This document shows, piece after piece, positions 1-8,375 of a stretch of 51,074 bases of DNA; positions within the stretch are counted from its first letter, which is position 1, and each line of letters opens with the position of its first letter. Both the position numbers and the translations under genes were made by a program. The stretch covers positions 1-51,074 of the forward strand of contig JALOOX010000023.1 of NCBI GenBank assembly GCA_025454175.1, given 5' to 3'. This DNA is from Syntrophobacteraceae bacterium. GTDB taxonomy: Bacteria > Desulfobacterota > Syntrophobacteria > Syntrophobacterales > Syntrophobacteraceae. The notes beneath the pieces are model-generated. The model did no database searches. It worked only from the letters and a program-made list of their open reading frames with translations, and was not told where the DNA came from.

Positions 1-1
1 T

Positions 2-277
2 GTTGTTTCCGAGCTGAGCGTATGGAAAGGCAGAATCTATGACGTGGTGAGAAGGTTGGACAAGTTGTCATCGGGTGATAAGGCGAAGTTTAGTGACCAG
101 GTGAATGATCTTCACATTTATGTGGATGAGTTAGAGAATAGAATCAATAAGCTAAGGACTGAATGTCCCGCGGACTGGAAGAGCGACCAGGTCGAGATGC
201 AAAACAAGTTCGATCATCTCAAGGGAAAGTTTAATGATATTTATGCCAATTTTTCCCCTGGTGATATCGGTGGCTAG
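2..277 (+). CDS. Small coiled-coil protein, 5' end outside window
   Basis: The reading frame is open from the first complete codon at base 2, so the gene begins upstream of the window; the first in-window GTG at 44 is internal. The visible 91 residues align almost without gaps to the protein at 356-661: both contain LSSGDK, the DELENR segment, RTECPADWK and the C-terminal ANFSPGDIGG. The sequence is charged, helical and rich in heptad-like L/I/V spacing, so a coiled coil is likely; no membrane segment or catalytic motif is visible. It resembles in size and composition the small coiled-coil stress-response proteins of the sll1863 kind, but that is only an impression. Function unknown. Confidence 0.7.
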   Translation, partial: VVSELSVWKGRIYDVVRRLDKLSSGDKAKFSDQVNDLHIYVDELENRINKLRTECPADWKSDQVEMQNKFDHLKGKFNDIYANFSPGDIGG

Positions 278-355
278 CTCGATTAGCCTAATTAAGGAAG
301 CAGGGTCAAAACTGAAGTAATGTAGCTAACCTGTAGACATGGAAAGGATCAAGCG

Positions 356-661
356 ATGAAGGATGTACAGAGTTATTGCGACGGCGTGGTTGCGGAGCTG
401 AGTGTGTGGAAGGCCAAAATGTATGATTTGGTTAGAAAGATGGATAGGCTTTCTTCCGGTGACAAGTCAAAATTTGTTGACCAGGTCAATGATTTGCACA
501 TGTACATCGATGAGCTCGAAAATAGAATGAACACATTGCGGACTGAATGCCCCGCCGACTGGAAGGCCGACAAAATCGAGATGGAGAATAAGTTTGAACA
601 TCTCAAAGGTCGCTACAACGATGTGCACGCCAATTTCTCCCCTGGTGATATCGGGGGATAA
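356..661 (+). CDS. Small coiled-coil protein, tandem paralogue
   Basis: A 101-residue protein, MKDVQSYCDGVVAELSVWK..., highly similar along its length to the truncated gene just upstream, which shows a recent tandem duplication. AAGGA lies 8 bases before the ATG. The sequence is acidic and helical with a probable coiled coil over residues 10-90 and a conserved glycine-rich tail SPGDIGG. There is no signal peptide. The gene is closed by a strong hairpin terminator at 681-717. Base composition here is clearly lower in GC than the rest of the window, which may mean recent acquisition. No function can be assigned; a homomeric coiled-coil or stress-induced role is a guess. Confidence 0.75.
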   Translation: MKDVQSYCDGVVAELSVWKAKMYDLVRKMDRLSSGDKSKFVDQVNDLHMYIDELENRMNTLRTECPADWKADKIEMENKFEHLKGRYNDVHANFSPGDIGG

Positions 662-680
662 CAGTATCAGCTCATGATAC

Positions 681-717
681 AAAAGCGGGGAAGGAATTGA
701 TGATCCATCCCCGCTTT
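681..717. terminator. Bidirectional intrinsic terminator
   Basis: AAAGCGGGGAAGGA and TCCATCCCCGCTTT form a long stem with one mismatch around an 8-base loop, followed by a run of T on the plus strand and CTTTTG on the minus strand. It sits between convergent genes (coiled-coil gene on plus, cysteine-cluster gene on minus) and can serve both. Confidence 0.85.
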
Positions 718-799
718 TTTTGTTTATCTTTATATCACTACATTATCTTACACATTAACATCAAGTCGATTGCCTGACATCATGAGGGTGAAAGCCTAG

Positions 800-1594
800 T
801 TACTCGGACTTTTCAACCGTGAGATGTTCCTCCTTTACCTTCAATGTCTCTTCGAGCATTAGAATATACTTGAGGTATTTGAAGGCGAACTTCATGAGAG
901 CAACTTCATCGACCTTAATCTTCTCGACTTCTTCATCGTCAAGCTCAAACAGATTCAAAAAGCCGCTCTCAAAAACAAACTTCCTGAATCTGTCGAGATC
1001 GTAGCTTGCCATGTAGATCAGGGGCTGCTTGCTGGAATCGAGCTTCGGCTTTCCCGGGTTGTCCCTCCTCAATTGGAGCTGGGCCCATTCCCGGTTCATC
1101 TCATCATAAACATCCACTCCCTGCGCGGTCCTCCAGCTCTCTATGGACCACTCGCCACCCTCATCATAACCCTTACAGTTCGGCTCGCGGATGAAGAAGA
1201 AAAACTCCTCGGGCACCGGCCCCTGCTCGGATTCCCTCATCATGAGACCCTTGCCAACGGGATAATATCGGCAGTTGGCGGGCCGGTCCTCGTAAATACT
1301 GCAGCCCTCGGGCGTAACGAAGGGACATCTTCCACCTTCATCATCCATCATCTTGAGGACCGCGAAGGGATGCGAGGAGTTTTCGTCGATATGAACATAG
1401 GTATATTGTTTGAGAAATTCCCCCGAGGACATACCGAGCCTGGTTTTCATACGCAAGATATCGTAAGGCGTCAGAAGCATGTCAGTATTTCTACAGCATA
1501 TATTGAAGCAACTGATATCTTTATGACACCCGAATTTGAATTTTGAATCCAACGTCCGCTCGACCGGTTCCACGTACTTGGTGCTCGGCAACAT
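800..1594 (-). CDS. YkgJ family cysteine-cluster protein
   Basis: A 264-residue protein of the YkgJ (zinc/iron-chelating) family. The start at 1594 is chosen because AAAGGA lies 8 bases before it; an in-frame ATG at 1675 would add 27 residues without conserved character. The cysteine signature is visible: CHKDISCFNICC near residues 22-33, then CPFVTPEGCSIYEDRPANC around residues 88-106 followed by RYYPVG. These cysteines are expected to bind a metal or Fe-S cluster; the biochemical role of the family is not settled. The C-terminal half is acidic and helical. A paralogue follows at 2024-2800 on the same strand, and the dissimilatory APS reductase genes lie beyond it. No membrane segment is seen. 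Confidence 0.85.
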   Translation of the reverse strand: MLPSTKYVEPVERTLDSKFKFGCHKDISCFNICCRNTDMLLTPYDILRMKTRLGMSSGEFLKQYTYVHIDENSSHPFAVLKMMDDEGGRCPFVTPEGCSIYEDRPANCRYYPVGKGLMMRESEQGPVPEEFFFFIREPNCKGYDEGGEWSIESWRTAQGVDVYDEMNREWAQLQLRRDNPGKPKLDSSKQPLIYMASYDLDRFRKFVFESGFLNLFELDDEEVEKIKVDEVALMKFAFKYLKYILMLEETLKVKEEHLTVEKSE

Positions 1595-2023
1595 GCTTGA
1601 ATCCTTTCTGTGCATTGAATACTTCGGATTGAGCGTTCCTGCCCGCCAAGACCTCAATCCAAGGTAGGGCGCCACATGAGGGGCTGTTCACGCAATCCAC
1701 GGGAAAGCCGTCCCCGCGGGATCATTCTCTCCGTACCCCATGAAGATCAAACGTCTGCATTGTAACCAGTACAAAATCAAATGGCCATGCCATAAACTTG
1801 GTCGATGAGGATTTTCCTGGGTGGGAGCCACCCCCGAGGAATCGGTGGAGGTGTGGCACGGGATTGCCTTTGAGGGGAGCTTCAGCGCCAGGGAAAAATC
1901 CCAAGGGAGGTGGTTGCCCCGGGCTTGGCTCCCAACGACCAGAGAAGAGGGGCGTGATCGGGCACCGGTCAAGGAGATTAAAGGGATCCTTCTTCCCGCG
2001 CCATGAACAAAAGAAAGCAAAGC
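1595..2023. other. Intergenic region without a recognisable gene
   Basis: The 429 bases between the two YkgJ-type genes show no ORF with protein-like composition. A short perfect hairpin, GGGTGG-GAG-CCACCC, occurs near 1819-1833. No transposon ends or tRNA are visible. Confidence 0.5.
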
Positions 2024-2800
2024 TCAGGAAGGTTCCCTGCCGCCGGCCTGCAGCAGCTTTTCCATTGCCTCATCCTTGAGCCTCAGGGTATCCTCGGAGA
2101 ACAAAATGGATCTTACCCACCTGTAGCTGAATTTCAGAAGTTCTTCATCATCATTTCTCATTCTTTCAATAAGATCATTCTCCACATCATATTTTTCGAA
2201 AAATTTTGTGTTAAAAAGAAATTTTCTGAACCAATCGAGGTCGTAACAAGCAGAATAAAGAAGCTTGGCCTTGCCTGCATCAAGAGTGTTTCCCTTCTGG
2301 AAAAACTCATGCTGTGTGATCTCTTTATATCCTTTATTCATCTCATCGTATGAATCGATGTCCTGATTGGTTTTCCACTCTCGCACCGTAAACTCCCTGT
2401 CCTCCTGAAAGCCGAGACATGAAGCTCTCTTCTCGATCAGGAACTCCACTTCCTCCGAGGAAAGGGGGAACACCGGATACATTCTGCAGGACCATGGCCT
2501 GTCCTGATAAATGACGCACCCGTCGGGCTCAACAAAAGGGCATGTCTCCTTCTCGTCGTCTCTCATCTTGAGCATCACCAAAGGTATGCCGTCATCGGCC
2601 AGCATGGTGGTGGTATATTTCTCCAGCAGCTCCTGGGAAGACAATCCGGTGCTTCTGCACATTCTCAGCACATCGTAGGGTGTCAGAAATATGCTTATAT
2701 CACGGCAGCATGTGTTGAAACAGGGAAGCCCCTGATGACATTCAAACCTGAATTTTTCATTCAATGTGAACAGAACTTTCTCAGGATCCTCTTTCTTCAT
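2024..2800 (-). CDS. YkgJ family cysteine-cluster protein, paralogue
   Basis: A 258-residue protein clearly paralogous to the gene at 800-1594. The cysteine pattern is CHQGLPCFNTCC (residues about 20-31) and CPFVEPDGCVIYQDRPWSC (about 86-104), followed by RMYPV. Both proteins share the LTPYDVLRM stretch after the first cluster and the ACYDLDWFRKF region near residue 185, so the whole length was duplicated. A GGTGAG stretch 8 bases before the ATG supports this start. It lies downstream of aprA in the direction of transcription but is separated from it by a hairpin at 2890-2914, so it is probably its own unit. Metal or Fe-S binding is likely; the reaction, if any, is unknown. Confidence 0.85.
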   Translation of the reverse strand: MKKEDPEKVLFTLNEKFRFECHQGLPCFNTCCRDISIFLTPYDVLRMCRSTGLSSQELLEKYTTTMLADDGIPLVMLKMRDDEKETCPFVEPDGCVIYQDRPWSCRMYPVFPLSSEEVEFLIEKRASCLGFQEDREFTVREWKTNQDIDSYDEMNKGYKEITQHEFFQKGNTLDAGKAKLLYSACYDLDWFRKFLFNTKFFEKYDVENDLIERMRNDDEELLKFSYRWVRSILFSEDTLRLKDEAMEKLLQAGGREPS

Positions 2801-2889
2801 GGAATATTCTCACCATCAGTCTAGATGATCTAAAATGGGTAAAGCTCAAGTCACCGTGCGGGGGATGCGCAGCGGGACATCAAATGGTT

Positions 2890-2914
2890 AGGGGCGACCT
2901 GAAAGGTCGCCCCT
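2890..2914 (-). terminator. Hairpin downstream of aprA
   Basis: AGGGGCGACCT-GAA-AGGTCGCCCCT makes an 11-base-pair perfect stem about 30 bases past the aprA stop. The downstream T run on the minus strand is weak (AACCATTTG), so it may terminate or protect the sat-apr transcript. Confidence 0.6.
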
Positions 2915-2946
2915 CGTGTTACTTTACCACCAGGACCCGGCTGAAG

Positions 2947-4838
2947 CTAGAGGATGCTGATCATGGGCCGCTCGAGCACGGTCCACTCATTCTTCGCCTT
3001 GTCCCACTTCACGTTCAGGAACACGTTCTTGCTGGTGTCCAGCTTCAGATAATCATACTTGTAGTAGTAACCAGGCCACCTGGACTCCTTGCGGGCCAAT
3101 CTCGTGTGGGCGCAAGCTATACCAACGACAACGCGATGGTAAGCTTCCCAGCCACGCATCAGCTCATGGGAATCCTTGGCGGACAGCTTCTCGGTGTCTT
3201 CGAGCAGCATGCCAAGCTTCCAGAGGCCGATCTCGAGCAGCTTGTCGGAGGTGCCGTAGTTGGTCTCCCAGCCTCCACAGTACTCGCCCATGATCTTCTG
3301 CAGGCGGAACAGGTAGTTGTGGGGTGAGATGTAGTTCGGGTTGACGTCGGCCTGAGTGGTGAAGTCCTTCTTCTCTTCATACAGGGCCATCGGCTTGAAG
3401 ACAGTTTCCTTCAGCTTGGCGATCTGAGCATCGGAAACCGTCGGGACATAGTCCTTGTGGTCATTGGCATACTTCACCACGGCCTTGCCGACGATTCTGC
3501 CCTGAACGTGCGAGCCGCTGGAGAACTTATGGGCACAGGCGCCCACGTGATGGTCGTCATGCAGTTGTACTGCTCGGCGAAGGCGTCGGCATATTCCTTG
3601 GGCATCAGGTCCGCGGGACCACAGCACCAGGCGCCGCTGGAGCACGCATGGGAGCCGATGAAGACGGAGTCGGACATCTGCAGCTCCATCGGTTTCTCCA
3701 TCGGATCAATGTTGTGGGCGGCCCAGTTGGTCGCACCCTGGATGCTCATATCCAGGAAGTCTTCCCAGGCTTCGCTCTCGTACAGCTTGATCTTCTTCTT
3801 CAGTTCCTTGGGATCGGTAATTTCGGCCTTGTAGCGCTCGACGACCTTCTCGGTGTGCATCAGGAACGGCAGCTTGCCTTCCTTGGCACAGAGAACCATT
3901 TCGTAGTTACGCATCGGGGTCGGGGTCGGCTTGGCGGATGCATAGGGATCCCATGCCTTCAGCTCGTTCGGATAGCCACCCACGTAGGGCTCGCCATAGC
4001 CGTTCAGGGCCGGGGTCTTGAACAGCAGGAAGAACGTGCCGACCGGGCCGTAGGAATCCTTGAAGCGCGGCGGGACGAAGGTGTTGTCCATCTGGGTCAG
4101 CTCGCCGCCGTTCTCGAGCACGAGGGCGTAAACCGAGCCGTTGACGAAGGGGGGCATCCAGGAACGGCCGAAGCCTTCACCCTGGGACCGCGGACGGAAC
4201 ACGTGGACGGCGCCGCCCAGGAGGCAGATGGTCACCTTGGCTTTGAACACCACGAACTTGTCTTCACGCACGCTGAAGCCAACGGCGCCGGCGATGCGGT
4301 TGTCTTCCTTCTCGTCCTTGAGAAGATGGGTGATCATGATGCGCTCGATGAGCTCACCCTTGTCGCCGAGGGTGCCAATGGCGGCCTTGGCGGCTTCAGC
4401 CACGAGGATCTTGTAGCTTTCACCGGCGATCATGACCTGCCACTCACCGGACTTCACATAGTTGCCGGCCTCATCCTTCCAGATCGGCAGACCCCATTTG
4501 TCGAAATGCTTCACGGACGAGTCGACGTGGCGGGCAACGTCATACACCATGTCCTGGCGCATCAGGCCCATCTGGTCGTTGGTCACGTATTCCACGAAGC
4601 GCTCGGGCTGACGGGGGTTCATGGTGACCTTCCCGTCGAGACCCATGTAGGTGTTGATGGCCGAAAGACCCATCGCCACGGGACCACTGCGGTCGATGGC
4701 GGCCTTGTCAACCACGGTGACCTTCAAGCCAAGCGGCTTGGCCCAGTAAGCAGCTTCCACCGCCGCACCACAGCCGGACATCCCACCACCCAGGATCAAC
4801 ACATCGGTCTCAACAACCGTTGTCGCGAAATCTCTCAT
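2947..4838 (-). pseudogene. aprA: Adenylylsulfate (APS) reductase alpha subunit, frameshifted by an internal deletion
   Basis: AprA is the FAD-containing catalytic subunit that reduces adenosine 5'-phosphosulfate to sulfite and AMP in the cytoplasm, with AprB. The N-terminal frame (4838 to about 3550) encodes GGGMSGCGAA at residues 17-26, the FAD-binding fold, and ends in YNCMTT. The next residues expected in AprA are a LFTxGDGVGA-type segment that contacts FAD; instead the frame changes and protein-like sequence resumes in another frame as VGACAHKFSSGSH and runs to the normal C-terminus at 2947. About 8-10 codons are missing (a net loss of 25 or 28 bases would restore both frame and alignment). 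AAGGAG lies 8 bases before the ATG. The rest of the gene is intact and well conserved, so the lesion is recent, strain-specific or an assembly error. Confidence 0.85.
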
Positions 4839-4853
4839 TTGCAGTCTCCTTAT

Positions 4854-5300
4854 TTATTTCTTGAGTACGCAGAGTTCTTTGACACCCATGATGTCGGGCT
4901 CACCGAGCAGATACTGATTGTTCAGATCAGCAGGGTTGGCCTCGGGAAAACCGTCAAAGGGCTTAATCGAACCCTCGGCCGTGCGCCTGGTGGGGTACTT
5001 GAAGCGTTTGATGCGGCCATCACGGTAGGTGATGGTCCACATGATGTCCTCGCTGCCTCTCAGCGGCGTGGAGGCGGCACCCATGGGCGCGAAGTCCTGG
5101 TAGCTCCGTACATCCATGGCCTGCTGGGGGCAGATCTTGACACAGCAGTAGCATTCCCAGCAGTACTGGGGCTCCTGATTGTAGCCCTTCATTCTTTCCT
5201 TATCGAGCGTCATCAGGTCATTGGGGCATATATACATACAAGCAGTCTTGTCCTGCCCCTTGCAGCCATCGCACTTTTCAGTCATTACGAAACTTGGCAT
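4854..5300 (-). CDS. aprB: Adenylylsulfate reductase beta subunit
   Basis: A 148-residue ferredoxin-like subunit that carries two [4Fe-4S] clusters and passes electrons to the FAD of AprA. Cysteines fall in two groups: C10, C13, C21 and C25 in the N-terminal CDGC...CMYICP region, and CWECYCCVKICP around residues 47-58. The C-terminal half forms the tail that wraps AprA in known structures (family knowledge). An ideal AGGAGG site precedes the ATG by 8 bases. It is followed after 15 bases by aprA and preceded by sat, the usual order sat-aprB-aprA. Sequence is complete and shows no defect, in contrast to aprA. Confidence 0.96.
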   Translation of the reverse strand: MPSFVMTEKCDGCKGQDKTACMYICPNDLMTLDKERMKGYNQEPQYCWECYCCVKICPQQAMDVRSYQDFAPMGAASTPLRGSEDIMWTITYRDGRIKRFKYPTRRTAEGSIKPFDGFPEANPADLNNQYLLGEPDIMGVKELCVLKK

Positions 5301-5503
5301 AGCCTTACCTCCTAATAGTTTGTTCCTTATTCCTTCAGCCGAATTTGCTTCCCTGTCTGAATCCTGTGCCTTAAGCCTTACACCTCCCTTCTCAAGACCA
5401 GGCCCGCCCCCTGTTTCAGGGCCGCAAGCAGCCTTAAGGGGGCAAGCTTTTGCGTGGATCTTTGGGTTTTGTTTATCGCTCTGGTTGAACTTAGTCTAAA
5501 TCA

Positions 5504-6733
5504 TTACTTCTTCACATCGCCCGTCGCAGCACCATGAAGCTTGATTTCGACCTTTTCCTCCAGGCCCTGATAGTATTCCTGGAGAACCTTGACCACTTCC
5601 GGACGCGAGAATTCCGCGGGGAGCTCGCCGCCTTCGGAGAGGGTTTTGCGGACCATGGTGCCCGAGAGCAGCAGGCGGTCTTCCTTGCCGTGGGGGCAGG
5701 TTCTCATGGAGGCCATGCCGCCGCACTTGAAGCAGTGGAAGGTCCAGTCGATGTTGAGGGGCTGAAGCACCAGCGAGCCTTCGGGGATTTCGAGGAAAAT
5801 CTTCTGGGCATCGAAGGGGCCGTAGTAGTCGCCCACGCCCGCATGGTCGCGGCCGACGATGAGATGACTGCAGCCGTAGTTCTGGCGGAACACGGCGTGG
5901 AGCAGGGCTTCGCGGGGGCCGGCATAGCGCATTTCCGCGGGATAGCCGCCCTGGATGACGGTATTCTTCACGAAATAATTCTCCACCAGCACATTGATCG
6001 CCTTGACGCGCACGTCGGCGGGGATGTCGCCGGGCTTCAGCTTGCCCACCAGCTGATGAATGTAAAGACCGTCCATGACTTCGACGGCAATCTTGGCCAG
6101 GAACTCATGGCTGCGATGCATGGGGTTGCGGAGCTGCAGAGCGGCGACCGTCCTCCAGCCCTTTTCCTCGAAAAGCTTGCGGGCTTCGGCGGGGCGCTGG
6201 TAAACATCGGCAAACTGCGAGGGGTAGAAGCTCTCACTGACCACCTTCACCGGGCCGGCCAGGTTGACCTCTTTCTGCTTCATGACGCTCTGCACGCCGG
6301 GGTGTCCCGCAACGTCGTTGGTCCAGAACACCTGCTTGCATTCATACTCTTTGTCGATGGTGTACTTCTCGGTCACTTTCATGGTGCCGAGGATTTCGTT
6401 GTTCTCTTCGTCCAGCAGAGCCACTTCCTCGCCGCTGCCGATGCTGTCGGCCAGGGCCTTGTCGGCGGAGAGGGTGATGGGGATGGGCCAGAAGGTGCCG
6501 TCGGCCATCTTGTATTCGGCGCAGGTGCCCTTCCAGTCGTCGTAACCCATAAAGCCATCGAGGGGGGTGAAAGCGCCGATGCCGAGCATGATCAGGTCGG
6601 AGGATTCACGGCTGGTCATGGGGACCACTTTGAGCTTCTTGGCTTTCTCTTTTTCCGCTGCGAGCTCCGCGCCTTGCAGGAGCAAGGGCTTCAACTTTCT
6701 CTCTTTTCCATGGGGAGGAACCAGCTTCGACAT
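5504..6733 (-). CDS. sat: Sulfate adenylyltransferase (ATP sulfurylase), dissimilatory type
   Basis: A 409-residue homo-oligomeric enzyme that activates sulfate with ATP to APS and pyrophosphate, the first step of sulfate reduction. The active-site signature [11 protein letters not shown] (about residues 198-208) and [14 protein letters not shown] (about 296-309) are both present. Toward the C-terminus a CFKCGG...CPHG cluster can bind zinc, as in other single-domain ATP sulfurylases. No APS-kinase domain is fused. AAGGAG precedes the start by 8 bases. A consensus promoter lies about 90 bases upstream. About 200 bases separate sat from aprB; that gap contains a short CCCTG-AAA-CAGGG hairpin but no convincing terminator, so cotranscription with aprBA is likely. 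Confidence 0.96.
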   Translation of the reverse strand: MSKLVPPHGKERKLKPLLLQGAELAAEKEKAKKLKVVPMTSRESSDLIMLGIGAFTPLDGFMGYDDWKGTCAEYKMADGTFWPIPITLSADKALADSIGSGEEVALLDEENNEILGTMKVTEKYTIDKEYECKQVFWTNDVAGHPGVQSVMKQKEVNLAGPVKVVSESFYPSQFADVYQRPAEARKLFEEKGWRTVAALQLRNPMHRSHEFLAKIAVEVMDGLYIHQLVGKLKPGDIPADVRVKAINVLVENYFVKNTVIQGGYPAEMRYAGPREALLHAVFRQNYGCSHLIVGRDHAGVGDYYGPFDAQKIFLEIPEGSLVLQPLNIDWTFHCFKCGGMASMRTCPHGKEDRLLLSGTMVRKTLSEGGELPAEFSRPEVVKVLQEYYQGLEEKVEIKLHGAATGDVKK

Positions 6734-6806
6734 CTTTTCGTCTCCTTCGGGGTATAAGGGTTACAGAAGAAAAACCGCACACCTCTGCGGCAAAGCACCC
6801 AGCTTG

Positions 6807-6820
6807 TGCAATATGTTGCA
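6807..6820 (-). promoter_or_regulatory. Inverted repeat at the sat transcription start (candidate operator)
   Basis: TGCAA-TATG-TTGCA is a perfect inverted repeat centred where transcription from the sat promoter should begin. A regulator bound here would block initiation. Which protein binds is unknown; CRP/FNR-type regulators of sulfate-reduction genes are known in the group but their usual sites differ. Confidence 0.4.
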
Positions 6821-6825
6821 AGGTG

Positions 6826-6853
6826 ATTATAGTGGGGCGCCGTTTCTTGTCAA
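6826..6853 (-). promoter_or_regulatory. Consensus sigma-70 promoter of sat
   Basis: On the minus strand, TTGACA and TATAAT (both exact consensus) are separated by 16 bases. This predicts strong constitutive or repressible transcription of sat and probably aprBA, with a leader of about 85 bases. Confidence 0.85.
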
Positions 6854-7167
6854 GTGAAAAATCATGCAAGCGTTGACGGGCTGGACGGCGTCGAGCCCGC
6901 GCTGTCGGGCACTGCTTCGTGGATCCCGTGTAACTAGAGGTGATAATTGGCACAAGCGCTTGGTCAATCTCCCGATGCTCCCCTTCCTTCCCGCATCGCA
7001 TGAACCGCAGGGTCTGGCTTCTACAAGCGCAAGCTACACCTTGTGCCGGAATCCACGGGTCTTGTCAATCATTTTCACGCGGCCCCCGAAGGATGTGTTG
7101 GCTTTCCGGGGGGTCCTTGGATATCATGGGCTTCACGGCCCATGGGATTCCCGTTGCAGAGGCGATC
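6854..7167. other. Intergenic region upstream of the potassium channel gene
   Basis: Open frames run through this stretch into the channel gene, but the encoded residues have no conserved or hydrophobic pattern. The region should hold the channel promoter; I see no clear -35/-10 pair. It contains GCCGGAATCCAC, also seen in the repeat at 39103-39175. Confidence 0.4.
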
Positions 7168-8229
7168 ATGACGCAAGGCTGGCTTTCCCCGATTCGGCAT
7201 AGGGTTCGGCATAGGGTTTTTCTGGTTCCCTTCCTGACGTTGGTGCTCCTTGGCTTCGGAATCGTCGGGTTCATGGTGATCGAGGAATACGGGTTTGTCG
7301 ATGCTCTCTACATGACCGTCATCACCCTCAGTACCGTCGGGTTCCAGGAGGTGAAGCCGCTGGACCAGGCCGGGCGCATCTTCACGGTGTGCCTCATCCT
7401 CCTGGGTGCGGGCTTTGTGGCCTACAACATCAACCTCCTGGCCGGCATTCTCCTCGACGGTCAGCTCATCGACATGTATCGGAGGCGAAAATTGAGCAAG
7501 CTCCTGGAGAACATGACGGACCACTTCATCGTGTGCGGACATGGGCAGATGGGGCAGATCGTCGCCCGGGAGCTCTGCCGGGCAAACCTCGGCGTCGTGG
7601 TCATCGATAAGGAGCCGGCCGTGATTCAGAAGGTGCAGGAATCCCGGATCGTGCATGTCGCCGAGGACGCCACCGAGGAGGAGACGCTGGTCATGGCCGG
7701 TGTTCAGCGGGCGAGGGGCCTCGTTTCGGTGGTGAGCCGCGACACCGACAACGTCTTCATTGTCCTGACGGCCCGGGACCTCAACAGGAACCTCCAGATC
7801 CTGGCCCGCGCGGGGACGCAGGGAGCGGAAAAGCGTTTGATGAAGGCCGGCGCCAATCGCGTGGTCTCCCCCTACGCGAGCGGCGCCTTCCGGATTGCTC
7901 AGAATATTCTGCAGCCCACCGTCACGGACTTCCTGGAGCTCGCGCTCTCGGGCGAGGGCATGGAGCTGAGCATGGAGGAAACGGAAATCCCCGAAGGGGC
8001 TCCCCTGGTTGGCAAGGACCTCGTGAGCTCCGGGATACGCAGTCAGTACAACCTGATCATTGTTGCCATCAAGAGGAAGGACGCTCGGATGATCTACAAC
8101 CCGTTATCGCAGGAGGAGCTGCGTGAAGGCGATGTGCTGATCGCCATAGGGCCCCGGGAGAACCTGGCCCGGTTCAGGGCATCCCTGGCGGGGCGGAGCC
8201 TGCCCGACGCCCGGGCGTGCAAATCCTGA
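7168..8229 (+). CDS. Potassium channel with RCK/TrkA cytoplasmic domain
   Basis: A 353-residue membrane protein. The start at 7168 is preferred because AGAGGCG lies just upstream and the N-terminal extension in the same frame looks random. Two membrane helices (about residues 17-37 and 72-92) flank a pore loop with TLSTVGF, a variant of the potassium filter TVGYG. A Rossmann-fold RCK (TrkA-N) domain follows, with CGHGQMGQIVAREL near residue 115 and an acidic strand end VVVIDKEP; a TrkA-C domain occupies roughly residues 260-345. The plan matches MthK-like ligand-gated channels. A 12-base tandem repeat, cggcatagggtt twice, gives IRHRVRHRV at the N-terminus. The gene stands alone, transcribed away from sat. 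Confidence 0.88.
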   Translation: MTQGWLSPIRHRVRHRVFLVPFLTLVLLGFGIVGFMVIEEYGFVDALYMTVITLSTVGFQEVKPLDQAGRIFTVCLILLGAGFVAYNINLLAGILLDGQLIDMYRRRKLSKLLENMTDHFIVCGHGQMGQIVARELCRANLGVVVIDKEPAVIQKVQESRIVHVAEDATEEETLVMAGVQRARGLVSVVSRDTDNVFIVLTARDLNRNLQILARAGTQGAEKRLMKAGANRVVSPYASGAFRIAQNILQPTVTDFLELALSGEGMELSMEETEIPEGAPLVGKDLVSSGIRSQYNLIIVAIKRKDARMIYNPLSQEELREGDVLIAIGPRENLARFRASLAGRSLPDARACKS

Positions 8230-8239
8230 GCGATTGGAT

Positions 8240-8268
8240 TTGACAAGGGAACGTCCTTTCTATAAGTA
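8240..8268 (+). promoter_or_regulatory. Candidate promoter of the beta-oxidation operon
   Basis: TTGACA at 8240-8245 is followed by TATAAG at 8261 (15-base spacing) or TAAGTA at 8263 (17-base spacing). It is the only promoter-like pair in the gap before the thiolase gene. Confidence 0.45.
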
Positions 8269-8375
8269 ACAGAATTTGATAATAGGAAACCCCATCCCCG
8301 GTTCTCTGCCTGGATCATTCCCTTGCGGTTGGGGGCGACTCCATTCCCTTTTCCCAGCTCATCTTGGAGGTGACT

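Noticed and set aside
3648-5315. 555-codon plus-strand frame
   Set aside because: Antisense to aprA and aprB; residue content (His/Gly/Val-rich) is typical of a shadow frame.
5301-5503. Terminator between sat and aprB
   Set aside because: Only a short CCCTG-AAA-CAGGG hairpin is seen and it has no T run.
6950-6966. TGGCACAAGCGCTTGG as a sigma-54 promoter
   Set aside because: The spacing between the GG and the second element is off by one and the GC of the -12 box is missing.
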